A stretch of DNA of 39,400 nt from Caballeronia glathei (lineage in GTDB: Bacteria; Pseudomonadota; Gammaproteobacteria; Burkholderiales; Burkholderiaceae), in the NCBI RefSeq assembly GCF_000698595.1, contig NZ_JFHC01000072.1, positions 1-39,400 on the forward strand, written 5' to 3'. A model generated the notes under the pieces. The model made no database searches. It was not told the DNA's origin and saw only the letters and a list, made by a program, of their open reading frames with translations. The translations under genes and the position numbers were made by a program. How positions within the stretch are numbered: the stretch's first letter is position 1; every line of letters begins with the position of its first letter. Below are positions 8,136 to 16,524 of this stretch, piece by piece.

Positions 8136-9140
8136 TCAAGTGCCTCCATGCTGGAGAGCCTTCACCAGCGAGTCGTCGAAATACTGGCCGACTTCGTTGC
8201 TGACGTCCTTCGGGATCACGCCGAGTTTGTGGAACTCCGCCGCCTGCGCCTTGATCTGCGCCGCGTCGAGCACCCCGCCGAGCTGGATCAGCCTGACCGA
8301 AGGACGAGTCACGTCGAGCGGCAGGCCGACGTAGCGCGAGTACGCCTGTGCAAACGCCTCGGGGTTTTTCGAGAGCGCATCTTGCCCGTGCAGATACGCC
8401 CATAGAAAGCGCTGCACCGCGTCCCGCTTGGTCTTCATCGCCGTGCTCGTGGCCGCCAGCATGCCGAGTTCGGCGCCGACCGCCTTCGAATGGCCGTACT
8501 CGATCCGCTTCGCGAAATAGCCATCGCCTGCGCCCACCACTTGGGACTCGAACGGCTCCCAGCATAGGAACGCGTCGATGTCGCCGCGCTTGAGCGCCTG
8601 CACGAACGCGGTGCCGCCACCCTGGATATTGACCGCGGTGAACGACTTGTACGGTATGTTCTTCTCGGCAAGCGTCGCCGCCCACTGGAACCACACAGCC
8701 GAACCCGGCGCGATACCGATGCGCTTGCCAGCAATATCCTTCCAGTCGTTGATCTGCACCCCCGTGCGCACCACCAGATATTTTGACGAAGCCGCCACGC
8801 CGGTCAGCCCGACGAGATTGGTGTTGCCTTGTGCGAGCACGATCGGGAGATCGCCGGGGCCCACCGCTCCGATGTCGATGCTGCCCGACAGCAACGCGGT
8901 GCGCGCATCCGCGTAGCGGACGAACTCGACCGACTTAACGATCACGTTGAGCTTCTTGAGGGTGTCGGCAATGGCCAGCATCGGCGCGAGGTGGCCGACC
9001 TTCACGTAGCCGATCGTCAATGTGAGCGGTTGCGGCAGGGGGGCGGGCTCGGGCGCCAGCGCAAATGCCGGCTGCGCGACACACAGGGCCAGCAGGCCTG
9101 AATAGATGGATTGCAGCAGGGACTTCACGGAATTCTCCAT
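8136..9140 (-). CDS. ABC importer periplasmic binding protein, SsuA/TauA type
   Basis: The 334-residue protein has a signal peptide of about 28 residues (SLLQSIYSGLLALCVAQPAF, likely cut after AFA). The mature part has the NMT1/SsuA layout: LTIGYVKVGHLAPML, then RYADARTALLSGSIDIGAVG, then GKRIGIAPGSAVWFQWAATL, then the hinge ALKRGDIDAFLCWEP. It catches the substrate in the periplasm for the permease next to it. It starts 47 bases after the crotonase gene. No strong Shine-Dalgarno is visible before the ATG. The ligand is unknown. Confidence 0.92.
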   Translation of the reverse strand: MENSVKSLLQSIYSGLLALCVAQPAFALAPEPAPLPQPLTLTIGYVKVGHLAPMLAIADTLKKLNVIVKSVEFVRYADARTALLSGSIDIGAVGPGDLPIVLAQGNTNLVGLTGVAASSKYLVVRTGVQINDWKDIAGKRIGIAPGSAVWFQWAATLAEKNIPYKSFTAVNIQGGGTAFVQALKRGDIDAFLCWEPFESQVVGAGDGYFAKRIEYGHSKAVGAELGMLAATSTAMKTKRDAVQRFLWAYLHGQDALSKNPEAFAQAYSRYVGLPLDVTRPSVRLIQLGGVLDAAQIKAQAAEFHKLGVIPKDVSNEVGQYFDDSLVKALQHGGT

Positions 9141-9187
9141 GTTCGCAAGGATGTGGCAGAAAAAGCGCGTGCCTCGGCCCCGGTTCG

Positions 9188-10018
9188 TCAGGCGCCGCGA
9201 AAGCGCGGCGGCCGCTTCTCCGCGAAGGCGGCGCGTCCTTCCCGGTAATCGTCACTGTCGAAGCAGGCGCGTACCGCGCGATCGACCACGTCGACGTCGC
9301 GTTCCAGCGGCATCCGTTGCGCCTCACGGATCGCCAGCTTCGCTGCGCGCAGCGTCAGCGGCGCATTGCCGGCGATATCGGTGAGGTAGCGAGCGCACGC
9401 GTCTGCGTACTCGTCATGTTCATGAGCGCGATGCACGATGCCAAGACGCATGGCCTCGGCGCCATCAAACGTGCGAGCCAGATAAAACAGTTCGGTTGCG
9501 GCGGCGGCGCCGATCTGGCCGACGATGCGCTGCATGCCGACGAATGCGTAGCCGAGCCCGAGCCGCGCGGCCGGCATACGGAAGCGTGAGTCGACGGTGC
9601 TGAAGCGCAGGTCGCACGCGAGTGCGAGCCCGATGCCGCCGCCCATGCAGACGCCGCGAACGCACGCGACCGTTGGCTTTGGGATATCGGCAAGCGTGCG
9701 CTGCGCGCGCTCGACCGCTTCGTCGTACGCTGCGACGCCGCGCGGATCGCTGCGTTGCGCGCCGAATTCGGAGATGTCGGCGCCGGAGACGAATGCCTTG
9801 TCGCCGTCGCCGCGCAAAGCGATCACGCGCACGTCGGCTTCGGTGCCGAGCGCATCGAGCGCGTCGGCGAGGCCGCACCACATTGCCAGCGACATCGCGT
9901 TGTAGCGGGCGGGATTAGACAGGACGACATGCGCGATCGCGCCGTCGCGTTCGATGCGCACCGTGCCGGCTGCGGGCGGGTCGCGATCGGCGTCCCGCTT
10001 GTTGCGATTCTCGGTCAT
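9188..10018 (-). CDS. Crotonase-fold protein lacking both canonical glutamates
   Basis: The 276-residue protein has the enoyl-CoA hydratase/isomerase fold. The CoA oxyanion region is present (FVSGADISEFG and CMGGGIGLALACD). The two catalytic glutamates of classic enoyl-CoA hydratase are replaced: G130 stands where GGGCE has Glu, and A150 (FRMPAARLGLGY) where GQPE has Glu. Ordinary syn-hydration is therefore unlikely. Crotonases with other residues do decarboxylation, isomerisation, dehalogenation or C-C cleavage. The ATG at 10018 overlaps the CoA-transferase stop by four bases (ATGA), so the two are coupled, and its substrate is probably the CoA ester made by that transferase. Confidence 0.88.
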   Translation of the reverse strand: MTENRNKRDADRDPPAAGTVRIERDGAIAHVVLSNPARYNAMSLAMWCGLADALDALGTEADVRVIALRGDGDKAFVSGADISEFGAQRSDPRGVAAYDEAVERAQRTLADIPKPTVACVRGVCMGGGIGLALACDLRFSTVDSRFRMPAARLGLGYAFVGMQRIVGQIGAAAATELFYLARTFDGAEAMRLGIVHRAHEHDEYADACARYLTDIAGNAPLTLRAAKLAIREAQRMPLERDVDVVDRAVRACFDSDDYREGRAAFAEKRPPRFRGA

Positions 10019-11211
10019 ACCACTCCCTTCTCGTGCAGTTGCGCGACCGCAGCCGCGTCGAACCCGACTTCCGCGAGCAACTCGTCCGTGTGCTCGCCCC
10101 AGCCCGGCGCCCATCGCGCCAGCGTTCCCGGCGTGCGCGCGAGCCGCACCGGTTGCGTGATGTAGTGACGATCGACGCCGTCCGGCGTCTTCAGAGCCTG
10201 CTCGACCTGCAGATGCCGCACCTGCGCATCCTCGAACATTTGCGGCACCGTGTACACTGGTCCGCACGGCACACCGGCGGCGTTCAGCGTGTCGACCCAA
10301 TGCGCGACCGGACGCTCGGCGAACTTCTGCTGGATCTCGTGATTCAATCGATTACGATTCTTCACGCGCAGCTTCTCCGTCTCGAACTCCGGATCGCTGG
10401 ACCATTGCGGCATGTCGAGCGATTCGCAGAAGCGCTTCCAATTGCCTTCGCCCGACGCGCCGAGATTCACATACCCGTCGAAGGCTTCGAAGAGACCCAT
10501 TGGCGAGCTGGTGGGATGATCGTTGCCGACCTGCACGGGCACGTCGCCTTCGTTCAGATAGCGCGCCGCCTGGAAGTCCATCATCGCGATCTGAGTGTGC
10601 AGGAGCGACGCATGCAGCCACTGGCCGCGCCCAGATTGCTCGCGTTCGAGGAGCGCGATCAGGATGCCAACCGCGGCGTACAGGCCGGTGCTCGAATCGG
10701 CGACCGCGAGCCCGGCGCGAACGGGTCCTTGGTGCGGCAGGCCAGTCACCGACATCAGACCGCCCATTCCCTGCACGATCTGATCGAAGCCCGGGCGCTT
10801 CGCGTACGGGCCGTCCTGGCCAAAACCCGAAATGCTCGCGAGGATGATGCGCGGGTTGATCGCGGCGAGCGCTTCGTAGTCGACGCCGAGGCGGTGCTTG
10901 ACGTCGGGCCGCCAGTTCTCGACCACCACATCAGCATCCTTGACGAGCCGCTTGAACACCGCGAGCCCGTCGGGCGTCTTCAGGTTCAAGGTCAGCGAGC
11001 GCTTGTTGCGATTCAGATTCTGGAAATCTCCCGACAGACGATCGGCGGCGAACATCGCCTCGTTCGGATCAATGCCGGGCGGCGGTTCGATGCGGATCAC
11101 ATCCGCCCCGAAATCGGCGAGCATGCGCACGCAGGTCGGGCCGGCGCGCACGCGCGACAGATCGAGAACACGGAAACGCGATAACGCAGCAGCGGCGCAA
11201 ATCTTGGGCAT
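10015..11211 (-). CDS. CaiB/BaiF-type (class III) CoA-transferase
   Basis: The 398-residue enzyme moves CoA from a donor thioester to a carboxylic acid. The N-terminal Rossmann part (FRVLDLSRVRAGP, ADFGADVIRIEPP, NRNKRSLTLNLK) and the catalytic Asp, here D172 in AVADSSTG, are intact. I chose the ATG at 11211 with AGGAG seven bases upstream; a longer frame runs back into the amidase gene and has no support. It lies two bases after the amidase stop and overlaps the crotonase start. In context it would activate the acid released by the amidase. Donor and acceptor are unknown. Confidence 0.92.
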   Translation of the reverse strand: MPKICAAAALSRFRVLDLSRVRAGPTCVRMLADFGADVIRIEPPPGIDPNEAMFAADRLSGDFQNLNRNKRSLTLNLKTPDGLAVFKRLVKDADVVVENWRPDVKHRLGVDYEALAAINPRIILASISGFGQDGPYAKRPGFDQIVQGMGGLMSVTGLPHQGPVRAGLAVADSSTGLYAAVGILIALLEREQSGRGQWLHASLLHTQIAMMDFQAARYLNEGDVPVQVGNDHPTSSPMGLFEAFDGYVNLGASGEGNWKRFCESLDMPQWSSDPEFETEKLRVKNRNRLNHEIQQKFAERPVAHWVDTLNAAGVPCGPVYTVPQMFEDAQVRHLQVEQALKTPDGVDRHYITQPVRLARTPGTLARWAPGWGEHTDELLAEVGFDAAAVAQLHEKGVV

Positions 11212-11213
11212 GA

Positions 11214-12701
11214 CTACTCCTGATGGCGATGAACGGGCCGCTCGGGTGGCGAGACGAACGATGGAAGATCCGCAGCAATCGCGCGGTCGAATGAGCGACA
11301 TGCGGACCACGCAGTCCGCGACGCGATGCCGGCGGCCTCGAGACGCGCAAGCAACGCGAGCAGCAGCAATTCCTGAAAGGGGCGTCCGATCAACTGCGCG
11401 CCGATCGGACGGCCACGACTATCAGAGCCGATTGGAAACACCACCGCCGGCAGACCGACGTAGTTCACCCAGGCGGTATGACGGTGCAGCGCGAGCAACG
11501 CCTGCACCTTGAAACGCGCGCCATCGGTATGCACGACTTCCCAGTCGGGCAACACGATCGGCAAGGCCGGGCACAGCAACGCATCAGCGGCACCGAAACA
11601 CGCGGACAGCACCTCGGTGAGCGCCGCCGGGCGCTCGCGCTGCGCGGATTCGACCCAGGCAGCGGGGAGCGCTATGCCGGGCAGCACGACGCCTTGCATC
11701 GGGGCCGACAGTGCGTCGATACCCTGCGAGCGCAGGCGCGCCTGATGAAGGCGACCAGCTTGCGCATGCAGAATCACTTGCGCGCGGCGTGACCATGCAT
11801 CGCGTCGGCTCGCGTGAACTCGCGCCGATGGCTCGGCTCGGTGCAATGTGACGCTCGGCGCGCAGCCGCGCGCGAGTGTGTCCTCGAACGCCTCCAGCGC
11901 GTCGCCGACTTCCGGATCGAGCGCATCATCCTGATACGCACTGACGACGCGCAGCGCTGTTTGCGCCGGCACGGGACTCGCTAGCGTCTGAGGATGACTC
12001 GCGACGGCAGCACAGGCGTACACGCGGGCGGCATCGGCGGCGCTGCGTGCGAGCACGCCGACGGTATCGAGCGACGTCGCGAGCGGCATGACGCCGGCGG
12101 AAGACACCGCGCCCGGCGTGGTCTTCAGGCCCACCACGCCACAACTCGCCGCCGGAATGCGCACCGAGCCGGCAGTATCGGTGCCGAGCGACGCGTAACA
12201 CAGGCCGCCCGCCACCGCGACCGCGCTGCCGCTCGACGAGCCGCCGACCATCGCCAGGCTGTCGAGCGGATTGACTGGTCGCGCCTGCGCGGGATTCTCC
12301 GCGGTCGCGCCACATGCATATTGCGCAAGGGTCAATGCGCCCGAGTACGTGGCGCCGGCCGCGGACAACGCGAGCAGCACCGGCGCGGTCGGGCGGATCG
12401 CGTCTTGCCCGGCTGCTTCAGTTCTCGTTGCGGCGCCCTCTCCGCAGCCGGCCCGGCGTCTCGCCGTATCGAACACGTCCTTGTGCAAAAGGGCGGTGCC
12501 GGTCAGCGGCAGCAGCGTCGTCGTGGGCACATCGACTTCTGGCGGGCGCACCGTCCCTGCCACGCAGGCATGCCAGAGGCGATCGTTCTCGACGCAACGG
12601 CGATGTTGCTCAGCGAGCGCCTCGCCAACGCTGAAATCGCCTCGGGCCAGTGCGGCCTGCAGGCCGGCGAGGGTCGCGGGCAGTTCGACTCGCGTGGTCA
12701 T
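11214..12701 (-). CDS. Amidase-signature family hydrolase
   Basis: The 495-residue enzyme hydrolyses an amide bond in the cytosol. The Ser-cisSer-Lys triad is present: K74 (LLHKDVFD), S155 in GGSSSGS (153-159) and nucleophile S179 in GTDTAGSVR. Length is normal for the family. The ATG at 12701 overlaps the stop of the 114-residue gene upstream by four bases, so translation is coupled. The family covers indoleacetamide, malonamate, biuret-type and transamidation substrates, so specificity cannot be read. Its place before the CoA-transferase suggests it frees a carboxylate for CoA activation. Confidence 0.9.
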   Translation of the reverse strand: MTTRVELPATLAGLQAALARGDFSVGEALAEQHRRCVENDRLWHACVAGTVRPPEVDVPTTTLLPLTGTALLHKDVFDTARRRAGCGEGAATRTEAAGQDAIRPTAPVLLALSAAGATYSGALTLAQYACGATAENPAQARPVNPLDSLAMVGGSSSGSAVAVAGGLCYASLGTDTAGSVRIPAASCGVVGLKTTPGAVSSAGVMPLATSLDTVGVLARSAADAARVYACAAVASHPQTLASPVPAQTALRVVSAYQDDALDPEVGDALEAFEDTLARGCAPSVTLHRAEPSARVHASRRDAWSRRAQVILHAQAGRLHQARLRSQGIDALSAPMQGVVLPGIALPAAWVESAQRERPAALTEVLSACFGAADALLCPALPIVLPDWEVVHTDGARFKVQALLALHRHTAWVNYVGLPAVVFPIGSDSRGRPIGAQLIGRPFQELLLLALLARLEAAGIASRTAWSACRSFDRAIAADLPSFVSPPERPVHRHQE

Positions 12702-13042
12702 CGAGCGCACCTCGGACCGGCTCCGGCCAATCGTCGCAGCGCGGCTTCGAACTGCCGGTCGAACTCCGCGTCGTATTCGTCCGCCGTGCGCGGTTCCCGG
12801 CCGGGCCAGACGGCTGCGCGGCCAGATTCGCTCGCCGAAGTACCGGGGTAAGCGTCCGGTGCGAGACGGCCCAGCGCGCGCGCCAGCGATTCAGCGCGGC
12901 CGGGCGGCAGTCCCGCGCGGAGCGCGTTGAACGCGGCCGTGACCGCGCGCGCGTCCGGCACTGTCGCTGCCTGCGGGCTGCGGGCATTGACAGGTGCGGC
13001 TCGCGTGCCGCTGTTCGCTTCGTCTCCCCATTCCTCACTCAT
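12698..13042 (-). CDS. Unknown 114-residue protein coupled to the amidase
   Basis: I do not recognise the family. The protein starts MSEEWGDEANSGTR, has an Ala/Arg-rich middle predicted to be helical (AVTAAFNALRAGLPPGRAES), and ends with an acidic helix (TADEYDAEFDRQFEAALRRL). It has no signal peptide or membrane segment. It is the first gene of operon A, and its stop overlaps the amidase start (ATGA). Some amidase-signature enzymes need a small helical partner (GatC, AtzG), so a partner role is possible, but I see no sequence match to those. A promoter with -10 and palindromes lies 20-50 bases upstream. Confidence 0.7.
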   Translation of the reverse strand: MSEEWGDEANSGTRAAPVNARSPQAATVPDARAVTAAFNALRAGLPPGRAESLARALGRLAPDAYPGTSASESGRAAVWPGREPRTADEYDAEFDRQFEAALRRLAGAGPRCAR

Positions 13043-13060
13043 AAAGTTCTCATCATCTTC

Positions 13061-13094
13061 ATAAATATATTTACGATATCGTATCGTATATCAA
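13061..13094 (-). promoter_or_regulatory. Operon A promoter with palindromic operator candidates
   Basis: On the minus strand a TTGATA (13089-13094) and an AATATA (13066-13071) are 17 bases apart. A perfect 12-bp palindrome TACGATATCGTA (13072-13083) lies between them, and a second related half (CGTATCGTATATC, 13080-13092) overlaps the -35. The AT palindrome TAAATATATTTA (13062-13073) covers the -10. The layout fits repression by the GntR regulator encoded divergently from 13144. The same 13-mer ATAAATATATTTA recurs upstream of operon B at 19440-19452. The binding assignment is inferred. Confidence 0.6.
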
Positions 13095-13143
13095 AAAGGG
13101 TGCGACAATTCAGCCACTGAATTCTTTTGCAAGAGGCATCAAT

Positions 13144-13803
13144 TTGAAGGTCAGTGAACAGATCCGTCAGGAGATAGAGCAACTGGTGCGCGATGGGCGA
13201 CTGCTGCCAGGCGATCCCGTGGATGAGGTTGAATGGGCGAATCGCTACGAAGTGTCCCGCACACCGGTGCGCGAGGCGTTGCTGCAGTTGCAGGCGCAAG
13301 GGCTCCTCGGCGCGCTGCCGCGCGGCGGCATGGTCGTCGCGAAGATGGACGTGCAGCAGTTGCTCGCCATGTGGGAGTTGCTGGCTGAACTCGAGGGTTT
13401 CTGCGCGCGGCTCGCGTGCGAACGGATGACCGAGGGCGAGCGCACCGAGCTGGCGCTGCATCACGAAGCGCTGAAGCGCGTGGTTGATGCCGACGATGCG
13501 GAAGGCTGGCAGGCCGGCAATCTGGCATTCCATGAAAAGCTTTATCACGGCTCGCGCAATCCGTATCTGCGTCAGGACATCCTGCGCATGCGCGCGCGCA
13601 CCGGCGCTTACCGCCGGCATGCCTTCGGTGCGGTGAACCGAGTGCAGGCGTCGTATGTTCAGCACCAAGAAATCGTCGATGCGATCGCCGCGCGCGACGC
13701 GCAGAGCGCCGCACGCGCGATGCAACGGCATCTGAGCCCGGACCACGGCGCACGCAGCGTGGCCGACCTGATCGCTAACCTCCCGCGCGAACTGCTTGGC
13801 TGA
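13144..13803 (+). CDS. GntR-family regulator, FadR/FCD subgroup
   Basis: This 219-residue regulator has an N-terminal winged helix (DEVEWANRYEVSRTPVREAL then LQLQAQGLL) and a C-terminal all-helical FCD ligand domain (from about residue 75: LLAMWELLAELEGFCARLAC, with metal-site-like histidines in FHEKLYHG and QHQEIVDA). FCD regulators usually sense the carboxylate substrate of the pathway beside them. The start is a TTG at 13144 with AGAGG seven bases upstream. The gene is divergent from operon A and convergent with the porin gene that ends operon B. It most likely represses one or both operons. Confidence 0.88.
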   Translation: MKVSEQIRQEIEQLVRDGRLLPGDPVDEVEWANRYEVSRTPVREALLQLQAQGLLGALPRGGMVVAKMDVQQLLAMWELLAELEGFCARLACERMTEGERTELALHHEALKRVVDADDAEGWQAGNLAFHEKLYHGSRNPYLRQDILRMRARTGAYRRHAFGAVNRVQASYVQHQEIVDAIAARDAQSAARAMQRHLSPDHGARSVADLIANLPRELLG

Positions 13804-13816
13804 AGCCGTCTTCATA

Positions 13817-14986
13817 TTAGAAGCGCACCCGCAGTCCGGCCCGCACCGCCGTCTGTGTGTTCGAATTGGCCGCGGTCAATCCAATGATCGATGCACTCGC
13901 CGCTTGGCCGGTCGAATCGGTGCCGCCCGCGCGCTGGTACACGACGCCCAGATACGCTTCGGTTCTTTTCGAGAACAGATAGCCGGCCATCAACGACACC
14001 TGGTGATAGTGCGCACCGATGTCTTCGCGCGGGCCGTCACTCCACGTGTAGTCGTAGGCGGCGCCTAGCGTTACCGGCGTCGCAAGATAACGCAAGCTCA
14101 ATTCGACGCTATCGAAGCGCGCGTTGCCGTGATAGTTGTACAGATTCAGCTTGCCGGTGCTCAGCGTACCGAGATCTTCGAAGCGCGTATTCGTGTAGAC
14201 AGCGCCGATCGTCGCGGGGCCGAACTGGTAGGCGCCGCCAAGCGCGATCACCTGATACGCGTTGGCCGATGCATACCCGGCATAGACAGGCGAGACGAAG
14301 AAGCCGCCGGTCAGCGGCGACTTCGAGCCGGCGTCGCCGACACTGCCCCACACCGAGTCGTTCGGGTCCTTCGCGCGCAAATAGGCAGCCGCCGCGGTGA
14401 ACGGGCCATGTCCGTAACGGGCGGCAAGACCGACGACGCTGTTCTGCGAGAAAGACCCCGCCACGCCCCCGAGGCTGTACATCGCCGCGAAACGAAACCC
14501 TCGAAAATTCAGAGTCTCGTAACGAATCACATTGTTGATGCGATTGGTGTGGTTGATGTCATCGACGCCGCCCGGGTGGCCCATTGTGTAGACGCCGAAC
14601 ACAGACAGCGCGGCAATGGGCGCGACGTAGTCCTCGACCAGATCGTATTGCCGCCCGAACGTCGCCGCGCCATAAGGGCTCGACATGCCGACGTACGCAG
14701 TGCGGCCGAACATCAGACCGCCTTGACCTAGCGTGCCATTGTTCAGCTCGAACCCGCTCTCGAGCTTGAAAATCGCCTTGTAGCCGCCACCCAGATCCTC
14801 AGCGCCGGTCACGCCCCAGCCGCTGACAACTGCGCTGGTCATGTTGTAGAGCCGATGGCCGGCCGAATTGCTGATGTAGTTCACGCCTTCGTCGATCACG
14901 CCGTACAGCGTGACGCTCGATTGCGCGTGTGCGACGGAGGCACCGAAGGCCGGCAGGATGGCTGCCAGTAGGATCTTGTTTTTCAT
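13817..14986 (-). CDS. Outer-membrane porin, Gram-negative trimeric type
   Basis: The 389-residue protein has a signal peptide (MKNKILLAAILPAFGASVAH, AQ) and then the typical beta-proteobacterial porin start QSSVTLYGVIDEGVNYISN. Repeated amphipathic strands follow, then the PEFG-like loop region and a terminal strand ending RVRF, with the C-terminal Phe needed for barrel assembly. I chose the ATG at 14986. It ends 13 bases from the convergent GntR gene and is the last gene of operon B, 119 bases after the MFS gene. It probably helps the pathway's substrate cross the outer membrane. Confidence 0.93.
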   Translation of the reverse strand: MKNKILLAAILPAFGASVAHAQSSVTLYGVIDEGVNYISNSAGHRLYNMTSAVVSGWGVTGAEDLGGGYKAIFKLESGFELNNGTLGQGGLMFGRTAYVGMSSPYGAATFGRQYDLVEDYVAPIAALSVFGVYTMGHPGGVDDINHTNRINNVIRYETLNFRGFRFAAMYSLGGVAGSFSQNSVVGLAARYGHGPFTAAAAYLRAKDPNDSVWGSVGDAGSKSPLTGGFFVSPVYAGYASANAYQVIALGGAYQFGPATIGAVYTNTRFEDLGTLSTGKLNLYNYHGNARFDSVELSLRYLATPVTLGAAYDYTWSDGPREDIGAHYHQVSLMAGYLFSKRTEAYLGVVYQRAGGTDSTGQAASASIIGLTAANSNTQTAVRAGLRVRF

Positions 14987-15105
14987 GGTCTCGGCTGGGT
15001 AGGGCGGTCTTTGTTGCCAGAGTGGGACGATGGTTAACATGGTTCGTACTGCTTAATGCGTCATACGCAGCTTTGTCCGGGGAGGACGGTCCTGCGCAGC
15101 GCAAT

Positions 15106-16458
15106 TTATTTGACGACTGGCAACATGCCGCTCGGATCACGGGTCGTGTTATGGTGCACGACCAGCACGGCGAGGGCGGCGATCAGGCATGGCAGCGCCG
15201 AAGCGAGGAAGATTGTCTCGCTTGACAGGCCCAGCTCATGTAGTTTCTGTCCGAAGAATGGACCGAACACTGAGCCGAGACGGCCGGCCGCATACGCCGC
15301 GCCAAAAGCGGTCGCGCGGATCGCCACGGGGTAGGTGCGCCCGACGATCGAAGAGCCGCCCGGCAGGCACGGTACGAGCAAAAATCCGGTGATGAACAGC
15401 ATCGCGCTGATCACTGGCGGCGAGCCGTGCAGGGTGAACGAAGTGGCAACGATCGCTGCGCAAGCCGCCATCAGCATCGCCGTGAATAAGCGGGTAATGT
15501 CCTTGCCGGCCGCGAAGAACGCGATCAAGATCATGCCGACGAAGCCGCCTGTCTGGAACAGGCTCGAAGAATGAATCGCTGAGCGGATCGGGAAACCGTT
15601 CTCGACGAGCACGGTGGTGATCCAGCTCGACATGAAGAACATTTCGAACATCACCATGAAGTAAATGACCATGATCGCCAGCGTGTTGACGATGTTGCGC
15701 GGCTCGCGCATGTAACGGGTCAGGAATGTCTTGTAGTCGACTCCTTGCTCGCCCTCGGCAATGAGGCGCGCGCCGGAGAGCGATCCGCCGATTTGCGCGG
15801 CGAGGTGCTTGACCAGTTCGGGCGCGCGCTTGCGCACGATCAGCCACGAGAGGGATTCCTGCAGGTAGAAGCACAGAAACACGGCGAGCACGAGCGGCGC
15901 AATGCCGCCGAAGTAAAACATCGCGCGCCAACCCCACAGAGGCAGCAGCTGACCCGCCAGTAACGCGCCGAGGGTGGCGCCTGCAGCATTGGCGGCGGCC
16001 ACCAGCATAATGACGGTCGCACGCCGTTGTGCTGGGCAGTAGTCTGATACCAACGCCATGATGTTCGGAATCGCGGCGCCAAGCCCGAGTCCGGTGATGA
16101 AACGCCACATCACCAGCTCGCCGATTGTCGACGAATACGCGGAAATCAGTGTGAACACGCCGAAGCTCACAACCGACAGGATAATCACGCGCTTGCGGCC
16201 GAATTTGTCGGCGAACGGCCCGATCGCCAGCGAGCCGATCAGCAGTCCGACTAGGCCCGACGAGAACAGCTCGCCGAGCACCGCCCGCGGCGCGTGGAAG
16301 GCGGCCAGCAGCGATGGGGCGATGTAGCCGATGATCTGCGTGTCGAGGCCGTCGAGCCCGAACGCGAGCGCGCCGAGAAAGAAGATCGCGTACTGCATGC
16401 GTGAGATGCGCGAGCGATCGATCAGCGCGGTGACGTTCAGGGTGTGTTCAGGCGTCAT
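15106..16458 (-). CDS. MFS transporter, aromatic acid:H+ symporter (AAHS) type
   Basis: The 450-residue protein has 12 predicted membrane helices and the AAHS signatures: GLDGLDTQIIGYIAPSL in helix 1, GPFADKFGRKRVIILSV in loop 2-3, and RFITGLGLGAAIPNIMALVS in helix 4, as in PcaK, BenK or MhpT. It would import an organic acid with protons. It lies in operon B between the racemase-fold gene and the porin gene. With the ABC importer in operon A it gives the locus two inner-membrane uptake routes, perhaps for two related compounds. Confidence 0.9.
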   Translation of the reverse strand: MTPEHTLNVTALIDRSRISRMQYAIFFLGALAFGLDGLDTQIIGYIAPSLLAAFHAPRAVLGELFSSGLVGLLIGSLAIGPFADKFGRKRVIILSVVSFGVFTLISAYSSTIGELVMWRFITGLGLGAAIPNIMALVSDYCPAQRRATVIMLVAAANAAGATLGALLAGQLLPLWGWRAMFYFGGIAPLVLAVFLCFYLQESLSWLIVRKRAPELVKHLAAQIGGSLSGARLIAEGEQGVDYKTFLTRYMREPRNIVNTLAIMVIYFMVMFEMFFMSSWITTVLVENGFPIRSAIHSSSLFQTGGFVGMILIAFFAAGKDITRLFTAMLMAACAAIVATSFTLHGSPPVISAMLFITGFLLVPCLPGGSSIVGRTYPVAIRATAFGAAYAAGRLGSVFGPFFGQKLHELGLSSETIFLASALPCLIAALAVLVVHHNTTRDPSGMLPVVK

Positions 16459-16524
16459 GGCAGGCGGCAGGGCAGAAGGAAAGGGAAAGGGCCGCGCATC
16501 AGGCGCGGGCAGGCATCGGTGGCG

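Noticed and set aside
10033..11184. Long rightward open frame of 383 codons opposite the CoA-transferase gene
   Set aside because: It mirrors a well-supported gene, has His/Arg/Leu-rich composition typical of antisense frames in GC-rich DNA, and shows no family motif.
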